Assembly (NCBI GenBank): GCA_034435835.1
Contig: DAOTWF010000017.1
Span: 186,001-250,000 of the forward strand
Direction: 5' to 3'
Length of the DNA: 64,000 nucleotides
From: CALJTV01 sp034435835
GTDB taxonomy: Bacteria > Chloroflexota > Dehalococcoidia > GIF9 > UBA5629
Shown here: one piece after another, positions 15,835-23,376 of the stretch
How positions within the stretch are numbered: position 1 is the stretch's first letter
Layout of the letters: each line of letters starts with the position of its first letter
Notes under the pieces: generated by a model
Told to the model about the DNA's origin: nothing
Databases searched by the model: none
What the model saw: the letters and a program-made list of their open reading frames with translations, nothing else
Made by a program: the position numbers and the translations under genes

Positions 15835-17121
15835 TTATGGCTGGCAGGATCGAGCTCTAAAGGTCAGGGTAAGGACGTTGGCGATCCTGATTTCGTCGCC
15901 GTCTTTGAGCGGCTGTTTGCCCTCGCCCCTGAGATCGGAGCCGTTAAGTTCAGTGCCGTTGGTGCTGCCGGAGTCCTCGATGTAGTAGCTGCCACCTTCA
16001 CAGTAAAGTCGGATGTGTTCTCTGGAGATCATGGCTGCCTTTTCCGCATCCACCAGGGAGCGGAAGTCCTTCCTCCCCAGAACGCCGCCGTTTGCTGGCA
16101 GGGACACCTCTTTGCCGTCCGGGGCAACGAGTCCGGGACCAGAGCCCAGGGTGGCGGTTCTGGTGCCGCTGGACTCGCCCGCCGACCGTGTGCTGGCGGT
16201 GCAGGAGAGGGTGCCCAGACGCGTGCCGGCGGTGTCTGCGGCATAAGCCAGGGCGGGCTTTCTGGTGACGAAGACGATCGCCGCCACGGTGGCGGCAGCC
16301 ATCAGCGCAGCCAGGAGGACATAGAGTAGCCTGGGGCTGAAGCCATCGCCGAAGCTGAGGGGGAAGGTACTGTCCCCTCCCGTGCCGCTTGCGGCGCCGC
16401 TGCTGGTTTCCGGGGTAACGGTGGTGGTGGCAGCGGGGGTGGCGACGGTGATCGTGGTGCTGGCGGTCACTGTGCCGTCCTCATTGGTGGCGGTGAGCGT
16501 GTAGGTGGTGGTGGAGGTGGGGCTCACCACGTATGAGCCGGAGGCGGGGACGGAGCCGATTTCGGGCGATATGGTGACGGTGACACTCCTTTCAAGGACA
16601 TCGCTCACTGTCCAGATCAGGGTGGCTGTCTCGCCGGGCTTTATGTAGCTGGGGCTGGCGCTGAAGGCGTTGACCACCGGCGGAGGGTCGATTTGCTGCC
16701 GGGGTTGGGGCTGGGGTTGGGGCTGCGTTACCACGACCACGCTGGGGCGCACGCACACCGCCCAGGTGCATTCACAGGGCCAGGAGCACCTAGGGTAGCA
16801 GGGGCAGCAGGGCTCGCACCACCGACAGCAGTCATGTGGGGCGGGTGGTGGGGGTAAAGGCGGTGCAGGCGGTGCCGGTGGTGATGGCGGTGCAGGCGGG
16901 GAACCCGAAGTACCGGCTGATGCCGAAGCTGATGCGGTGGCGGTCACCGTGACTGTGACCGTGGGGTCAGCCCCGGTGGCGTTGACGGTGACGGTAGCCG
17001 TGGCAGAGGAGTCAGCCTGCGCCGAATTGTCTTCGGCGTATACTGACGTGACCCCCAGTAACAGGGCAGAGCACATCAGGAGTGCTGCTGCCAGGGCAAG
17101 GAATGGTTTTTTGAAGCTCAT
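15835..17121 (-). CDS. Exported Cys-rich, Ig-like, membrane-anchored FHA protein (FHA-1)
   Basis: A 428-residue protein. Order: signal peptide (1-29), Thr/Val/Ala-rich segment, proline run, a cluster of ten cysteines in residues 98-123 (CCRWCEPCCPCYPRC...), a Gln-Pro repeat, an Ig-like domain (147-226), a transmembrane helix (265-287), a basic stop-transfer, and a cytoplasmic FHA domain (about 345-425). FHA residues are visible: GRKDF, SREH, and STNGTELNG. FHA domains bind phosphothreonine peptides, so the cytoplasmic end could read the output of the nearby Ser/Thr kinase. It is the last gene of an operon with FHA-2 and a 26-codon frame. The extracellular ligand is unknown. Confidence 0.82.
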   Translation of the reverse strand: MSFKKPFLALAAALLMCSALLLGVTSVYAEDNSAQADSSATATVTVNATGADPTVTVTVTATASASASAGTSGSPPAPPSPPAPPAPPLPPPPAPHDCCRWCEPCCPCYPRCSWPCECTWAVCVRPSVVVVTQPQPQPQPRQQIDPPPVVNAFSASPSYIKPGETATLIWTVSDVLERSVTVTISPEIGSVPASGSYVVSPTSTTTYTLTATNEDGTVTASTTITVATPAATTTVTPETSSGAASGTGGDSTFPLSFGDGFSPRLLYVLLAALMAAATVAAIVFVTRKPALAYAADTAGTRLGTLSCTASTRSAGESSGTRTATLGSGPGLVAPDGKEVSLPANGGVLGRKDFRSLVDAEKAAMISREHIRLYCEGGSYYIEDSGSTNGTELNGSDLRGEGKQPLKDGDEIRIANVLTLTFRARSCQP

Positions 17122-17142
17122 CTTTTACCTCCTTTCTTTTTT

Positions 17143-17223
17143 CTATTCGTTGACCTTGACTAACAGGGCGGAGAATAGCAACAGTACCGCCGTTATTGTG
17201 AAGATCATGGTCCTGAAGCTCAT
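17143..17223 (-). CDS. 26-residue hydrophobic peptide, signal-peptide-like
   Basis: ATG 17223 directly follows the TAA of FHA-2 and has GGAGGTGAAATAA ahead of it. The peptide begins MSFRTMIFTITAVLLLFSAL and ends LVKVNE. Its beginning resembles that of FHA-1 (MSFKK...ALLL). It is followed by another good ribosome site (AAAGGAGGTAAAAG) and FHA-1. It may be a small membrane peptide, or a leftover signal-peptide exon-like fragment from a tandem duplication of an FHA gene. Placement and ribosome site argue that it is translated. Confidence 0.45.
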   Translation of the reverse strand: MSFRTMIFTITAVLLLFSALLVKVNE

Positions 17224-18813
17224 TTATTTCACCTCCGTGTTATTTTTATTTTCTTTCCTGAAAGCGATGCTCAGTTTGCCTGCCAGTTCGATTACATCGC
17301 CATCTGAAAGCGCATGCCTGCCGGTGCCTTTAATCTCTTTGTCGTTGAGCTTGGTGCCGTTGGTGCTGCTGCGGTCCTCGATGTAGTACTGACCGTTTTC
17401 ATACCAGATGTTGAAGTGCTGCCTTGATATGTAGATGGCGTTCTCCGGAAGCATGGAACTTTCGAAGTCATGCCGGCCAAAGGATCTGGCGTTGCCAGCC
17501 AGCAGTATTTCACTGCCGTCGGGCAATACCAGCTTCGCCGGCGGGGCCTCCACCACGGGCGTGGTCGTTGGCAGTGTATTTGCGTACGGGGTCACGCCAG
17601 GCTGGGTGGTGCCTTCCCGTACGGCTGGCTCTGGCATATGACGGGTCTTCGCCGGTCTCCTCGCCATCACGGCGACGAGGACGATTATCGCCATCACCGC
17701 CAGTGCCAGCAGGGCAATAAGTCCCCAGAGCAGGTAGGGTGGCTGTTCCACGGTGATAGTTACCGACACGGACTGCGCGGTACCGTCAGCATAGGTGGCG
17801 GTGAGGGTATAGGTGGTGGTCTGCTGTGGTGCTACCTGCACTGTGCCGCTTGTCACTACGGTGCCCAAGCTGCTGATGGACACGTGTGTAGCCCCGGGGG
17901 CACTCCAGGAGAGAGTTGCTGTCTTCCCCTTCTTTATCACGGTCTGGTCGGTGCTGAAGATGGGTGGTGTTCTGGGTTTGACCGTTATGGTCAAGGACGA
18001 TGACGCTGTCTTGTCCGATTTACCTTTCGCCATCAGCGTGTAGGTAGTGGTGGTGGTGGGGGTGACCGAGGTGGAGCCGGAGGCGGCGACCGTCCCGATG
18101 TCCGGAGATATGGTGACGCTGCTGGCATTGGTGGTGGTCCAGGTGAGCGTCACTGTTTCCCCTGCCTCGATGGAGGTCTTGCTGGCAGTGAAGGAGTTTA
18201 TCACCGGCGGTTTGACCTGCTCCGATGGTGGGGCGGGTATGTCAGGCGGGTAGTAGCCAGCGGTGTAGTTGAAGCTCAGCGAGCGAGTTGACCAGACTCC
18301 GCCGGAGAGGAACCACATCCTCCACACATACCTGCCAGGCGGGTCGAAGGGCTCGGCAACGAAGGGCCCGAGCTGCCAGACGCCGGCACGTGGGATATAC
18401 CAGCGGTAGCAGAGCCAGTGTCCGTAAGGCACGGTGCCTACGGGGTAGTACTCCCAGAGGTAGAAATAGCCCGCTCCGCTGACTGATACGATAAGGTAAC
18501 AAGCCCAGTTGCGGTAGAGGTTGGTCAAAATCTGTCCGTAGCTGTTTACCAGGCAGGCGCCCACTATCGAGCCCGGGGCAGTTCCCGGTGCCACCTCGGG
18601 CGGCGAAATCTGCAGCGAGGGCCATGTCTGACCGTACACCTCTACCCTTACCGGGGGCTCCATTGACTCCTGCCCCCCATAAGGCGGCTGCCATGGCTCG
18701 GTGGGGTTCGGTGGCGGGAAGGGATAGTCCTGCGCTGCGGCGGGAAATACTATGCCCGGGGCAGTCAGAGAAGCCAGGACGACTATCAGAAAGACCGAGA
18801 GTAACCCTTTCAT
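17224..18813 (-). CDS. Exported membrane-anchored FHA protein with Trp-rich ectodomain and two Ig-like domains (FHA-2)
   Basis: A 529-residue protein. Order: signal peptide (1-27), proline-rich stretch, an unrecognised Trp/Tyr-rich beta domain (about 105-185), two Ig-like domains (205-278 and 283-355), a transmembrane helix (361-384), a basic juxtamembrane segment, and a cytoplasmic FHA domain (443-518) with GRHDF, SRQH and STNGTKLND. The Trp-rich domain is shared with FHA-3 (GVWxLGPF, RxWFxSxGxW). It heads an operon containing the 26-codon frame and FHA-1, preceded by an 11-bp-phased TGACA array. It probably senses something outside and docks phosphoproteins inside (inference). Confidence 0.85.
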   Translation of the reverse strand: MKGLLSVFLIVVLASLTAPGIVFPAAAQDYPFPPPNPTEPWQPPYGGQESMEPPVRVEVYGQTWPSLQISPPEVAPGTAPGSIVGACLVNSYGQILTNLYRNWACYLIVSVSGAGYFYLWEYYPVGTVPYGHWLCYRWYIPRAGVWQLGPFVAEPFDPPGRYVWRMWFLSGGVWSTRSLSFNYTAGYYPPDIPAPPSEQVKPPVINSFTASKTSIEAGETVTLTWTTTNASSVTISPDIGTVAASGSTSVTPTTTTTYTLMAKGKSDKTASSSLTITVKPRTPPIFSTDQTVIKKGKTATLSWSAPGATHVSISSLGTVVTSGTVQVAPQQTTTYTLTATYADGTAQSVSVTITVEQPPYLLWGLIALLALAVMAIIVLVAVMARRPAKTRHMPEPAVREGTTQPGVTPYANTLPTTTPVVEAPPAKLVLPDGSEILLAGNARSFGRHDFESSMLPENAIYISRQHFNIWYENGQYYIEDRSSTNGTKLNDKEIKGTGRHALSDGDVIELAGKLSIAFRKENKNNTEVK

Positions 18814-18882
18814 GTTTTTGACTTAACTCCCGAACATGACATTTTCTTGATTTAAATATACGCGCCTCGGGGGTGGGTTGCT

Positions 18883-18920
18883 TGACTGCGGGATGACAGA
18901 CCGCTGACAGTTTTTTGACA
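18883..18920 (-). promoter_or_regulatory. Four TGACW repeats phased at 11 bp, candidate PhoB/OmpR-type operator
   Basis: TGACT at 18883 and TGACA at 18894, 18905 and 18916 are exactly 11 bp apart. On the minus strand this reads as TGTCA repeats, the geometry of a Pho box. A TATATT at 18855-18860 (minus strand) could be the -10, and no -35 is seen, as expected where an activator replaces it. FHA-2 starts at 18813. Confidence 0.65.
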
Positions 18921-18977
18921 AGACGGGGAATGGTGGAGGATGTTTCCGGGGGTCCTAAGGGGATGGGCAACAGGAGC

Positions 18978-20075
18978 TTAGAGTGTATAGAGCTTAAGCT
19001 GTATTCTACCGGCGAGCTCTATGAGGTCACCGTGGTTGAGGGCGACGGGACCTCTGCCGCGGATCTCCATGCCGTTCAGACTGGTGCCATTGGTGCTATC
19101 CAGATCTTCAATATAGAACTGCCCCTGCTGCGATTTGACCTCAAAATGTTGTCTCGACACCAGCGCCAGGTCGTTTATATCCAGCGCCCTGGCGAGGTCT
19201 TCCCTGCCGACCCTCCTGCCACCGCTGTCGAGTGGAATTTCCATACCGTTGGGCAGGGTTATCTTTGCCCTGACGGTGGTTGCCGGAAAAGAGGTCGGTA
19301 CCTCTCGCAGCGCCGACGCAACAGATGGCTTTTTCCGCCTGGGGTGTGGGGCGTATATCCGGTACAGGTAAAAGCCAAGCAGGGCGAAAGCAATGGTGAG
19401 CAGGGCTGAGAAGCAGATTACCGCTGCCAGCGGCGATGCCACCAGTGTGCGCAACCGGTCGGTAAATTTACTTTCCGGCGGCGTAGCCGGCAGCGTCTGT
19501 CCGGTGGGCTTTTCGGTGCTCGCGGCTTTAACATAGGTCCAGTATACGAGTTTGTCATGAGGTGGGTCGGTGTCTCCGCCAGCCCAGTTGCCGTTGCTGT
19601 AGAACCATATTCTGTAGGCATGCTGTCCTTCCGGCTCGGCTGCGCCCGGGGTGAAAGGACCGAGCCTCCAGACTCCGCTTTCGGGCAGATGCCATTTGTA
19701 TGCCAGCCATCTTCCCGGCTGCTCTGCGCCCTCGGGGAAGTGCTCGTAGATATAGAGCCAGCCCGGTGCATTGATGTCCACATCTAAATACCAGTTCTGG
19801 TCTCCGCTGACCCCGGCCCCGTTTTCCGCCGAAGGACCGATGAAGGCGGGGATGAAGTTGGGAGAGGCGTTATCCGACTGTGCTGAAGGTCCCAGCTGCA
19901 CATACCGGACTGGCGGCTTGAGCTCATCGCCGGGCTGGTCTTCGGCGGGTGTCTCGGGCACGGTGGCGTTGTCCGTTGCTGGACCCACCGCCCACACATC
20001 TGCTGTCCCGGCGAACAGCACCCACAGGGCGGCGAAAAACAGAGCGCCGACAAAAAACAGTAATCTATACCTCAT
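18978..20075 (-). CDS. Exported membrane-anchored FHA protein with Trp-rich ectodomain (FHA-3)
   Basis: A 365-residue protein. Order: signal peptide (1-29), linker, Trp-rich ectodomain (about 95-183), transmembrane helix (211-240), basic juxtamembrane stretch, cytoplasmic FHA domain (287-362) with GREDL, SRQH and STNGTSLNG. The ectodomain aligns by eye with FHA-2: GWLYIYEHFPEG, GRWLAYKWHLPESGVWRLGPF and RIWFYSNGNW. It lacks the Ig-like domains. Its start overlaps the stop of the kinase gene by four bases, so kinase and FHA-3 should be made together, and FHA-3 may serve as the kinase's sensory or docking partner (inference). Confidence 0.85.
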   Translation of the reverse strand: MRYRLLFFVGALFFAALWVLFAGTADVWAVGPATDNATVPETPAEDQPGDELKPPVRYVQLGPSAQSDNASPNFIPAFIGPSAENGAGVSGDQNWYLDVDINAPGWLYIYEHFPEGAEQPGRWLAYKWHLPESGVWRLGPFTPGAAEPEGQHAYRIWFYSNGNWAGGDTDPPHDKLVYWTYVKAASTEKPTGQTLPATPPESKFTDRLRTLVASPLAAVICFSALLTIAFALLGFYLYRIYAPHPRRKKPSVASALREVPTSFPATTVRAKITLPNGMEIPLDSGGRRVGREDLARALDINDLALVSRQHFEVKSQQGQFYIEDLDSTNGTSLNGMEIRGRGPVALNHGDLIELAGRIQLKLYTL

Positions 20076-21094
20076 TGTGCTTGCTGCACCTTAAGCTGTT
20101 TTATCAAATAGCCGCTTTCCGAGGCGAGCGCTGCCTGCATGGCGCGGGCATCGGCGAACCTATCGTCCGGGGAGAACATCACCGCCTGTGCCAGGCACCT
20201 TGCCACACGCTTTGATACGCCCAGGGAGATAAGGTGGTCGGCAAGGACGGCGGCTTCACTGAAGGAACGGGGCCAGTTGTATCTGAACAGTTTCAGGCAG
20301 ATATCGTTGGGTTCATCAAGCGTAAGAAGATAGATGCAGGTCTGTGCCAGTCCGCAGAGGTCGCACCTGTGGTCGCTTTTCCTGCCGATGAACAGCTCCG
20401 GGATATCGAAGCCCTTGTTGGTTATCTGGGTGAACGAGTCATAGTATGTCTTGTCCTTATCAGGGTCAAGGTTCTTTGCCGTGCCGAAGTCGATGAGCTT
20501 CACCGTGCCATCGCTACAGAGCATGATGTTCTTGGGGTTAACGTCCCTGTGGACGATGCCGGCGGCGTGTATATAGGCGAGTGCGTCCAGTAGCTGGCAC
20601 GCCCAGAGGACCACCTGCTGCTCCTCGAGGGGCGACCGCGGTGACAGGGTGAGCAGTGGCTCCCCGTTCAGGTACTCGAGGACGAGGTGAAATTCGCCCT
20701 TGTGATAGAAGTCTTCTATATACCTGACGATGTTAGGGTGGTGCAGCCTCTTCAAATAGCTGGCTTCCAGCAGTAGCTTTTCCAGGTATACATTGTCCAT
20801 GGTGGTGCCGCGGCGCGGTGTTTTGATGATGCAGGGCATGCCCTTCTTGCGTTCCAGGGCTCGCCAGATGGTCGCCATGCCGCCCTGTTTGAAAAGTGGC
20901 GTGATCAGTGCATAGCGCCCGTTAACTATGTGAGCCTTGTCCGCTGAGGGGATGGGGGCGTGTGCCTGTTTCTGCTCGGGGCGAGGGCTTCCCTTATTGC
21001 GTTTTCGGAAGTAGACCAGCAGGGCGACGCATATCGCCAGGGCGCCGTATATCGAGACCATTGCAATGTCAGAAAAGTCCAGTGCCCACATCAT
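20072..21094 (-). CDS. Membrane-anchored Ser/Thr protein kinase
   Basis: A 340-residue Hanks-type kinase. One N-terminal transmembrane helix (about 10-29) leads straight to a cytoplasmic kinase domain (about 60-330). Visible: nucleotide loop KQGGMATIW (69-77), the ATP lysine K91 in PCIIK, helix-C glutamate E110, HRD at 182-184, DFG at 202-204, and IPE in place of APE. The usual HRDxK lysine is Asn186 (HRDVNPKN), a change known in some active bacterial kinases. There is no extracellular sensor of its own. It overlaps both PP2C (ATGA) and FHA-3 (ATGA), forming a coupled kinase-phosphatase-adaptor unit. Confidence 0.9.
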   Translation of the reverse strand: MMWALDFSDIAMVSIYGALAICVALLVYFRKRNKGSPRPEQKQAHAPIPSADKAHIVNGRYALITPLFKQGGMATIWRALERKKGMPCIIKTPRRGTTMDNVYLEKLLLEASYLKRLHHPNIVRYIEDFYHKGEFHLVLEYLNGEPLLTLSPRSPLEEQQVVLWACQLLDALAYIHAAGIVHRDVNPKNIMLCSDGTVKLIDFGTAKNLDPDKDKTYYDSFTQITNKGFDIPELFIGRKSDHRCDLCGLAQTCIYLLTLDEPNDICLKLFRYNWPRSFSEAAVLADHLISLGVSKRVARCLAQAVMFSPDDRFADARAMQAALASESGYLIKQLKVQQAQ

Positions 21095-21894
21095 TTCCTC
21101 CCGATGGTGGTCTCAGCCGAGACTACAGCCTCCCATGAGGGCAGGTTGGCGGGCCTGGCTATTACCACCGATATATTGTCCGGTCCTCCCGCCAGGTTAG
21201 CCTGAGCAATGAGATCGGCACATGCCCGCCTGGGGTCGAGTGAACTCAGCACGGTCTCGGCTATCATTTCCGGGGGCAATATTCCGCAGAGACCATCAGA
21301 GCAGAGCAGGATATGGTCACCGGCGTAGAGTTTCAAGTGGTACAGGTCAGGGGCGGCATTTGAAGAATAGCCCAGGGCTCTGGTTATCTCATTGCGGCGG
21401 GGGTGATACCTCGCCTGTTCCTCGGTCAGCAGCCCGGCGTCCACCAGCTCCTGGACCATGGAATGGTCCTTGGTCACCTGGATGGTCTCGCGGCTATTGA
21501 TGATATAGCAACGGCAATCGCCGATGTGTGCCACGTACAGGTTATTTCCCAGCACCAGGGCTGCGGTGAGGGTGGTTCCCATACCGGCGAGCTCGCTGCG
21601 GCCGGCGGCGTTGAGCACGGCAGCACCCGCCCTGGAGCAGGCAGCGCTCAGGATGGAGAGCGGCGGTGCCGTGGGCTCGGTGAGCAGGCGCGAGATACAC
21701 TCGGCGTGGAATGTCCTCACGGCAAGGTCGCTGGCAACCTCTCCGGCATTATACCCGCCGATGCCGTCCGCCACAGCGAAGAGGCCGGCGGTGACAACTC
21801 CTGAATTTGTCTGGAGGTCAAACCTCATAGAGAGGACGCTGTCCTCGTTGAGGCTTCTCACCAGCCCTTTATCAGAACCATAGCCTATTTCCAA
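21091..21894 (-). CDS. PP2C-family protein phosphatase
   Basis: A 267-residue PPM phosphatase that removes phosphate from Ser/Thr in the cytoplasm. Metal-binding motifs: SLNEDS (14-19), VADGIGGYNAGEVAS (41-55), GTTLTAAL, AHIGDCRCYI, LLCSDGL and the C-terminal GGPDNISVVI. Length is normal for stand-alone bacterial PP2C. It lies 2 bp after the zinc-ribbon FHA gene and overlaps the kinase start by four bases. It is the natural antagonist of that kinase. Confidence 0.93.
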   Translation of the reverse strand: MEIGYGSDKGLVRSLNEDSVLSMRFDLQTNSGVVTAGLFAVADGIGGYNAGEVASDLAVRTFHAECISRLLTEPTAPPLSILSAACSRAGAAVLNAAGRSELAGMGTTLTAALVLGNNLYVAHIGDCRCYIINSRETIQVTKDHSMVQELVDAGLLTEEQARYHPRRNEITRALGYSSNAAPDLYHLKLYAGDHILLCSDGLCGILPPEMIAETVLSSLDPRRACADLIAQANLAGGPDNISVVIARPANLPSWEAVVSAETTIGRK

Positions 21895-21896
21895 AA

Positions 21897-22517
21897 CTAA
21901 CCACCCCCGTTTTCTGTCCCTTCCGTTTCCTTCTGCAGCCGGAAGGTCAGGGTGAGTTCCGGCTGCCCGGCGAGCTCGAGCTTATCGCCGTCCTTCAGCG
22001 GCTTTTTCTGCCCGTGTATATCAACGCCGTTCAACTTCGTATGGTTGGTGCTTCCCTTGCCTTCAGGACCGTAGTCCTGGACGTAGTGTCTGCCCCGGCT
22101 GCAGGTGATTAACAGGTGCTGGCGTGAGACTGCCATCAGTGTCTCGTAGGGCAGTGCGTCGGCGAAATCAGCGCGCTCTATGAAGACAGGGTCGCCGCCG
22201 AGAACGAGCTCGGTGCCATTGGGCATTATCACCTTAGCCTTCGGCGGAGAATGGACTGTGCCCCGCCTGCCCCTGCCTTTGATTGCTATATCTGCGGTGG
22301 CGAAATACTTCCCGCAGGTATAGCAGAAGAACCTGGCGGCTTTATTCGGACTCTGACATCTGGGGCAGATGGTCTTATCTTCGGGGCTGATATCACCGGC
22401 TGTGGGGACAGAGCGCCGGTACCTGGTGGAGACCGTTTCGTCGCGGTCGCCCTTCACGCTGTGGGCTTGAGGTGGTAGTTTGGGACTTTTTTCCTTCACC
22501 ATCATGATTACCAGCAC
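21897..22517 (-). CDS. Cytoplasmic zinc-ribbon FHA protein
   Basis: A 206-residue soluble protein. A zinc ribbon, CPRCQSPNKAARFFCYTCG, is at about 51-69, followed by a linker and an FHA domain (about 105-197) with SRQH, GSTNHTKLNG and a terminal beta strand. There is no signal peptide or membrane helix, unlike the other FHA proteins of the island. GTG 22517 and ATG 22505 are both possible starts; neither has a strong ribosome site. It is the first gene of the operon FHA, PP2C, kinase, FHA-3. It may be a soluble phospho-reader for the kinase (inference). Confidence 0.8.
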   Translation of the reverse strand: MLVIMMVKEKSPKLPPQAHSVKGDRDETVSTRYRRSVPTAGDISPEDKTICPRCQSPNKAARFFCYTCGKYFATADIAIKGRGRRGTVHSPPKAKVIMPNGTELVLGGDPVFIERADFADALPYETLMAVSRQHLLITCSRGRHYVQDYGPEGKGSTNHTKLNGVDIHGQKKPLKDGDKLELAGQPELTLTFRLQKETEGTENGGG

Positions 22518-22556
22518 TCTTTTACCAAAAGTCTAGCCTGCGGGCAGCGCCATTGC

Positions 22557-22607
22557 TTGACAGTTATCTGACAAACACCTAATATGGCTATGACAACTCC
22601 GCTGACG
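22557..22607. promoter_or_regulatory. Divergent control region: sigma-70 promoter and phased TGACA repeats
   Basis: TTGACA at 22557-22562, a 17-bp spacer, and TAATAT at 22580-22585 form a good rightward promoter for the FHA-winged-helix gene. TGACA copies at 22558, 22569 and 22591 keep an 11-bp register (11 and 22 bp), and TGACG follows at 22603 (12 bp). The same motif and spacing precede FHA-2. A second -10-like TATACT is at 22615-22620. The region lies between divergent genes and probably controls both. Confidence 0.6.
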
Positions 22608-22665
22608 TAAACATTATACTACTATTAAGAAACGAAAATAGACCCGTCAAAGTTGGAGGCTGTCT

Positions 22666-23349
22666 TTGGCGTACGTAATCGTCAGGAAGGGCAATGCCGA
22701 GGATGTCGGCAAAATCTTCATCTTAAGCAGGCCGCTCACTCTGGTGGGACGCCGTACTCCGCAGAGCCAGCCCGATGTTGAACTCACCGATGAAGTCATC
22801 TCCCGGCGGCACCTAGAGATTATACTCAAGGACGGCAAATACTGGGTGCGTGACCTGGGCAGCACCAATGGCACGATGCTGGGCGACGACAGGATAGTCC
22901 CCGGCAACCTGTATGAACTCAAACACAACAGCAAGATAGGGCTGGGGGTTGAGGGCGCTTCAGCGCGCACTGTGCTCGTCTTCAAAGAGACCGAGGACAC
23001 CGGCATAATCGCGGGCAAAAGGTCGCTGGCAGCTGAGCCCGCCGTGGCGCCGCAGGTGGCGTGGCTTAAGATAGACGAGGCAAAGAAAGAGGTGCTGGTG
23101 GACGGCAAGCCGAAGAAACTATCGAAGAAAGAATACGATTTGCTGCTGTTCCTTTACCAAAATGCCGGCGCGGTGTGTTCGCACGATGAGATAATTGAGG
23201 CAGTGTGGCCCGAGAGCAAAGACGCCTCAGCCATCTCTGATGCCACTGTTGCCCAGCTGGTCCACCGCCTCCGTGAGAAGGTGGAGCCCGATCCCTCCCA
23301 TCCCACCCGCATCATCAGCAAACAGGCATTCGGGTATATGCTGGTGTAG
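22666..23349 (+). CDS. FHA domain plus OmpR/PhoB-type winged-helix transcription regulator
   Basis: A 227-residue soluble protein. Residues 1-105 are an FHA domain (VGRRT, SRRHLEI, STNGTMLGDD), and residues about 130-227 are an OmpR/PhoB-type winged helix (KKEYDLLLFLYQNAG, ISDATVAQLVHRLREKVE, FGYMLV). The FHA module replaces the usual receiver, so phosphothreonine binding rather than Asp phosphorylation may control DNA binding. TTG 22666 is taken as the start, with TTGGAGG six bases upstream. It diverges from the FHA/PP2C/kinase operon. The DNA-binding fold prefers direct repeats at 10-11 bp, which fits the TGACA arrays (inference). Confidence 0.88.
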   Translation: MAYVIVRKGNAEDVGKIFILSRPLTLVGRRTPQSQPDVELTDEVISRRHLEIILKDGKYWVRDLGSTNGTMLGDDRIVPGNLYELKHNSKIGLGVEGASARTVLVFKETEDTGIIAGKRSLAAEPAVAPQVAWLKIDEAKKEVLVDGKPKKLSKKEYDLLLFLYQNAGAVCSHDEIIEAVWPESKDASAISDATVAQLVHRLREKVEPDPSHPTRIISKQAFGYMLV

Positions 23350-23376
23350 GTAACGATACACGAGGAGGAAAGAAAT

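Noticed and set aside
18883..18920. Short regularly spaced repeats as a CRISPR remnant
   Set aside because: The unit is only 11 bp with a 5-bp core and lies in a promoter region; this is operator geometry, not repeat-spacer geometry.
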